A DNA stretch of 64,000 nt from Alphaproteobacteria bacterium (lineage in GTDB: Bacteria > Pseudomonadota > Alphaproteobacteria > CAAHEQ01 > UBA3637), in NCBI GenBank assembly GCA_017466695.1, contig JAFTTR010000033.1, forward strand, positions 27,685-91,684, read 5' to 3'. Below the pieces are notes generated by a model. It saw nothing but the letters and a program-made list of their open reading frames with translations. It did not search any database and was not told the DNA's origin. Of this stretch, positions 63,101-64,000 are shown one piece after another. The position numbers were made by a program, and so were the translations under genes. The number at the start of each line of letters is the position of its first letter. The stretch's first letter is position 1.

Positions 63101-64000
63101 AACAACAAAAGAAGAATCGAGTGTTGCAAATGCATTACTTGATGGAAATGGTGAAAAAGAAGAATTTGTTCAAGTTCAAACAGAAATCTTAGATGCATTG
63201 CAATCTGAAAATCAAGCAACATTTGCAAAAGCTAAAAAAGCATTAAATGCGATGGGGTCAGGGAACACATCCATCTATCAAGCTCAAGCAACAGCCCACT
63301 TCACACAAATGCATGCTGTTATCAGTCAAATGCTTATGAATACTTCAAGTGGCGTATTCGGGCACAGTGGTGGTGAAGAAAAAGCAAGAGCTACCGTTTA
63401 TGCTAAAGGGCTTTATGACAGGGTGAACTCATTGACAGGTTCTGGATTTAGAATGAGATCAAAAGGGGCTGTATTAGGTATTCAATCAGAACTTACTAAC
63501 GAAATTACAGTTGGGATTGGATATGCTGCTACAAATACCATCGCAAAAGAAGAAGTACGCCGAACGGATGTCGATACAAATACAGGATTTATCTCAGCTC
63601 AATATCAACCAAACGATTGGTGGATGAGTGGTGTTTTAAGCTATTCTAGAAGCCAATATGAAGAAGAAAAAGAGGTTATGTCATTTAAAGGAAAATCATC
63701 ATACAATGTTGACTCCTTGGGTGTTCAAATCAATACAGGATACAACGTTCAGATTGGTGATTGGATTATCACGCCAGAAATTGGTGTCAGATATATCAAT
63801 GCAAAACAAGAATCTTATGAAGATAGCTTTGGAACACGAGTTGAAGGAACAAACTCGGATTACTTAACAGCTATGGCAGGATTTAAAGTTGGTGTTGACC
63901 TTGGAATAGTTAGACCATTGGCTGGTATCATGGTTGGGTACGATATTATCTCTGATGATATTGTCTCTATCAATACGCTTGCAAATGGGGCTATGTATAA
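57105..64000 (+). CDS. Giant autotransporter with Pmp-like repeats (3' end outside window)
   Basis: The frame is open from ATG 57105 (AAGGAGG 6 bases upstream) through the last base, at least 2298 residues. A long basic signal peptide (about 1-43, ending NAYS) fits Sec export of large autotransporters. The passenger has beta-helix-like stretches and a block (about 1038-1315) of about nine repeats with the GGAI and FxxN motifs of chlamydial Pmp proteins, flanked by a duplicated 132-residue module. A helical linker (about 1990-2080) precedes the beta-barrel domain, starting near ARATVYAKGLYDRV and GVFGHSGG, whose strands (GAVLGIQSELTNEITVGIGY) are classic autotransporter barrel. About 80 to 100 barrel residues are probably missing. 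Likely an adhesin or surface-variable protein. Confidence 0.88.
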   Translation, partial: MQNLFSNTPKWVKKKSFSVLKKCFLLNVMFCSVIIFTSNAYSSDPIDNSLGETLPPYQGVMVFENLNGAVYNAAGGSIIFDENSEVTFQNNTGRDLSSIENEGNILFSKNSSVSFTNNNAIMGTLLNSGSVVFDEGSNVLFQNNDGGIFNSGDIVFNGDVEFKSNISRYIDRFGAILNDAGSITFNGNFNFQNPIDITICYGDINFAHGKDKLGILTGGIVAVDSWTNYQINKTGEGTLIFADSVGNNLVGDFGVFFQTAGLTIGKANFLAQNNVFKGHTTLETHGSRNGSNLKIEFEGESEDKKAIWKHYHTDTKLFNISDIQLKEYSEVYFDSYSQQIKDNYISMYVKEGEENILFTNEAVSSDTKGYYALYNDIAQNAGKVSFKNSVVKPLEGNRRYVGDYTFGENTSLDLINKSLDSIQFEKAVFQNTSLMLNYGDTLQTIGGQFDLQSLNVFKPIVRGELSSYQALKGEATYLKSATFDLSGYYEGLTASVVAGGQHIIIEGEMNVPKTSFLTLGEAVSHDGNALFDMKNEELLSNGLYVYSVSSIDGSNNMLPPIEKGIKFIMGSTENANESIIQANGYTLFDINQSNEGLTLQNLTIDGAGEVFNIAQGVEAILDLNNVIIKNSYNLFVNSGDTHITGDVQFISNKSMNPRMPIIMSIDNLLVFNGKTSFIENEGRISGNGSIIFNDEVLFLSNKRADAYGVLIGTGSSTFNNEALFVGNEGRVLSNGWTTVTFYDNFTFTENEIDVILTDRGGRVVFAPDEGKVGTLDGGIDSVHPGADVGGAPGAIVKTNLGTLILGDNMNNICNGVSCWHSFIQEQGVIIVKTDKLNFASTNTITGGELRLHGDSLSDLKASVDGAKLTYLTTNTANQEAIIPSSIRLNNTEILFGAYTAAEKQSEVDLVKDRKVPSLDENGNVVYDEEGNIQYETYKVTEKLLTSNTIDRANYTLSSDISGATKVTFKDSDVAVAGGTYNLSYTFDNARLADNYDSLTFNAEMIFKNGDADAQYGAAFFNGNEITFVEKASFLSNAATYGGAIYNTGDITFGGNVDFSSNFADGDDAYGGAIYNYAYNSNATITFGEGSTATFTGNTASYDGGAIYNDGDMSGSGTITFGSGSTATFTGNKASKYGGAIWNDRTIRFGEGSTATFTGNTASSEGGAIWNAYGGTITFGSGSMATFSGNTASQYGGAIYNYRGTIITFGAGSTATFSGNTASASAGAIYNHYAAITFGAGSTATFSGNTASREGGAIYNEGIIMFGGDTTFTGNTASRYGGAINNRGTITFNDSFLFSDNTVSGSDAKGSDIYNYNVTITIANKEGTVGSLDGGIYQSNGVINKTGEGTLILGDLMANGYEEGTTFEQKAGLTIAKTDKLNFAASNTISGGELRIHGNNLSDLTASVDGAKLTYLTTNTANQEAVIPSSIGLNNTEILFGAYTTAEKQSEVDLVKDRKVPSLDEDGNIVYDEEGNIQYEAYKVTEKLLTSNTIDRANYTLSSDISGASKVTFINSDIRLGGDSYSGDYDIGSSNKLILSDETITEKEITFKALSGEGAVLEIDALFTQNEDGTVSMQTDKLVLSGSEYQFGDVELNMMGNDIFKATVDQMAKLSKPVLYQSQALGGGATFKDVHKSWLETTSPYAYELQASGQELSVGASKLKGTALEYLVSYESDTTLQMKKDTEGASYIVGDNESFSIMAQGEKKIIGATDKASESTLVASGKNLFTLNDENTSLEVKNITIKESNNAIDNQKGQVILENVVIENSIGDTALKNAGTMTLQQVTVDKGIENKGILTLSNENNIALLNNEQEGIVDLLSAHQLKEVVNDGQINTSHNIGMESLSGIGQLTVNNAVLDVADKFQTSNKVISNNMKIGEKVKEIRFGGLEIKEGTMLDIDNKHVEAEKVTFGKDSTLSVTLNHLKDHGTLSHEEVAGDEEAKLILKLTEGINQEEGIYKVFNKDNQLVLKENKLINVIDNQDGSYKVAKKSVDDLSKDLGTTKEESSVANALLDGNGEKEEFVQVQTEILDALQSENQATFAKAKKALNAMGSGNTSIYQAQATAHFTQMHAVISQMLMNTSSGVFGHSGGEEKARATVYAKGLYDRVNSLTGSGFRMRSKGAVLGIQSELTNEITVGIGYAATNTIAKEEVRRTDVDTNTGFISAQYQPNDWWMSGVLSYSRSQYEEEKEVMSFKGKSSYNVDSLGVQINTGYNVQIGDWIITPEIGVRYINAKQESYEDSFGTRVEGTNSDYLTAMAGFKVGVDLGIVRPLAGIMVGYDIISDDIVSINTLANGAMY
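59598..59992 (+). repeat. Direct repeat copy 1 (395 bp) inside the autotransporter
   Basis: Nearly identical to 61230-61624. It encodes a module from KTDKLNFA to SSDISGA. The upstream TLDGG...GTLILGDNM region is also related to that before copy 2. Confidence 0.9.
60217..61050 (+). repeat. Tandem Pmp-like repeats, about nine units
   Basis: Units of roughly 75 to 105 bases encode variants of GGAIYN...TITFGxGSTATFTGNTAS. Several units are nearly identical in DNA, which suggests recent expansion. Confidence 0.88.
61230..61624 (+). repeat. Direct repeat copy 2 (395 bp) inside the autotransporter
   Basis: Matches copy 1 with few changes; offset exactly 1,632 bases, a multiple of three. Confidence 0.9.

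Overview
The window is an AT-rich, densely packed stretch of an alphaproteobacterial chromosome. The assignment rests on ftsA-ftsZ with a [12 protein letters not shown] FtsZ tail, the order rpiB-glyA-nrdR-nusB, an HdaA-type DnaA relative behind a DUF2066 protein and an AI-2E permease, and short-form Psd/PssA genes. The cell is Gram-negative with lipid A (waaA, lpxK, lpxL), uses the standard genetic code, and has many near-consensus sigma-70 promoters (TTGACA or TTGCTT, 17 bp, TATAAT-like). A formate/nitrite-type channel, ankyrin and LRR proteins, a GR-TMLEM prepilin and a giant autotransporter suggest an anaerobic or microaerobic, host-associated (probably gut) lineage. That ecological statement is inference.

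Layout. 1-4345: end of ftsA, ftsZ, rsmB and a flavoprotein. 4376-8244 (minus): a GT80-like sialyltransferase, a CMP-kinase-like enzyme and parE. 8374-11206: a Clostridium-type gltX, two very small membrane proteins and frr. 11292-17295: a LOG-family protein diverging from an RND efflux pair, with a prepilin-like gene overlapping the pump gene. 17386-21285: HIT protein, then DUF2066/AI-2E/hdaA and a small unknown gene. 21334-28443: tRNA-Thr, a 1038-residue ankyrin protein, pepA and two transporters. 28545-31864: tRNA-Val, ruvX, and rpiB-glyA-nrdR-nusB. 31946-40094: accessory enzymes, a formate/nitrite channel, tandem HEXXH metallopeptidase-like paralogues, MarC, small lipoproteins and a run of S66 peptidase, Nudix, P-loop kinase and HAD genes. 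40275-45619: unknown small membrane proteins, an LRR protein and a large secreted protein. 45623-56784: trmJ, pssA-psd, tRNA-Leu, lipid A/Kdo genes, an OmpR-like regulator with a degenerate receiver, a DUF2934 protein, a U32 peptidase and gpmI. 57105-64000: a very large autotransporter with chlamydial-Pmp-like repeats, cut by the window end.

The most interesting parts concern the cell surface. The sialyltransferase retains all the GT80 catalytic residues I can align and sits next to a kinase that could recycle its CMP product. The autotransporter carries a Pmp-type repeat block between two 395-bp direct repeats exactly 1,632 bp (544 codons) apart, so recombination between them would remove or add the block in frame. 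Other points are two HEXXH paralogues behind an operator-like dyad, interleaved inverted repeats in front of the efflux operon, an apparently leaderless parE, promoters built into the preceding gene's terminator, and an HdaA with clamp-binding motifs at both ends.
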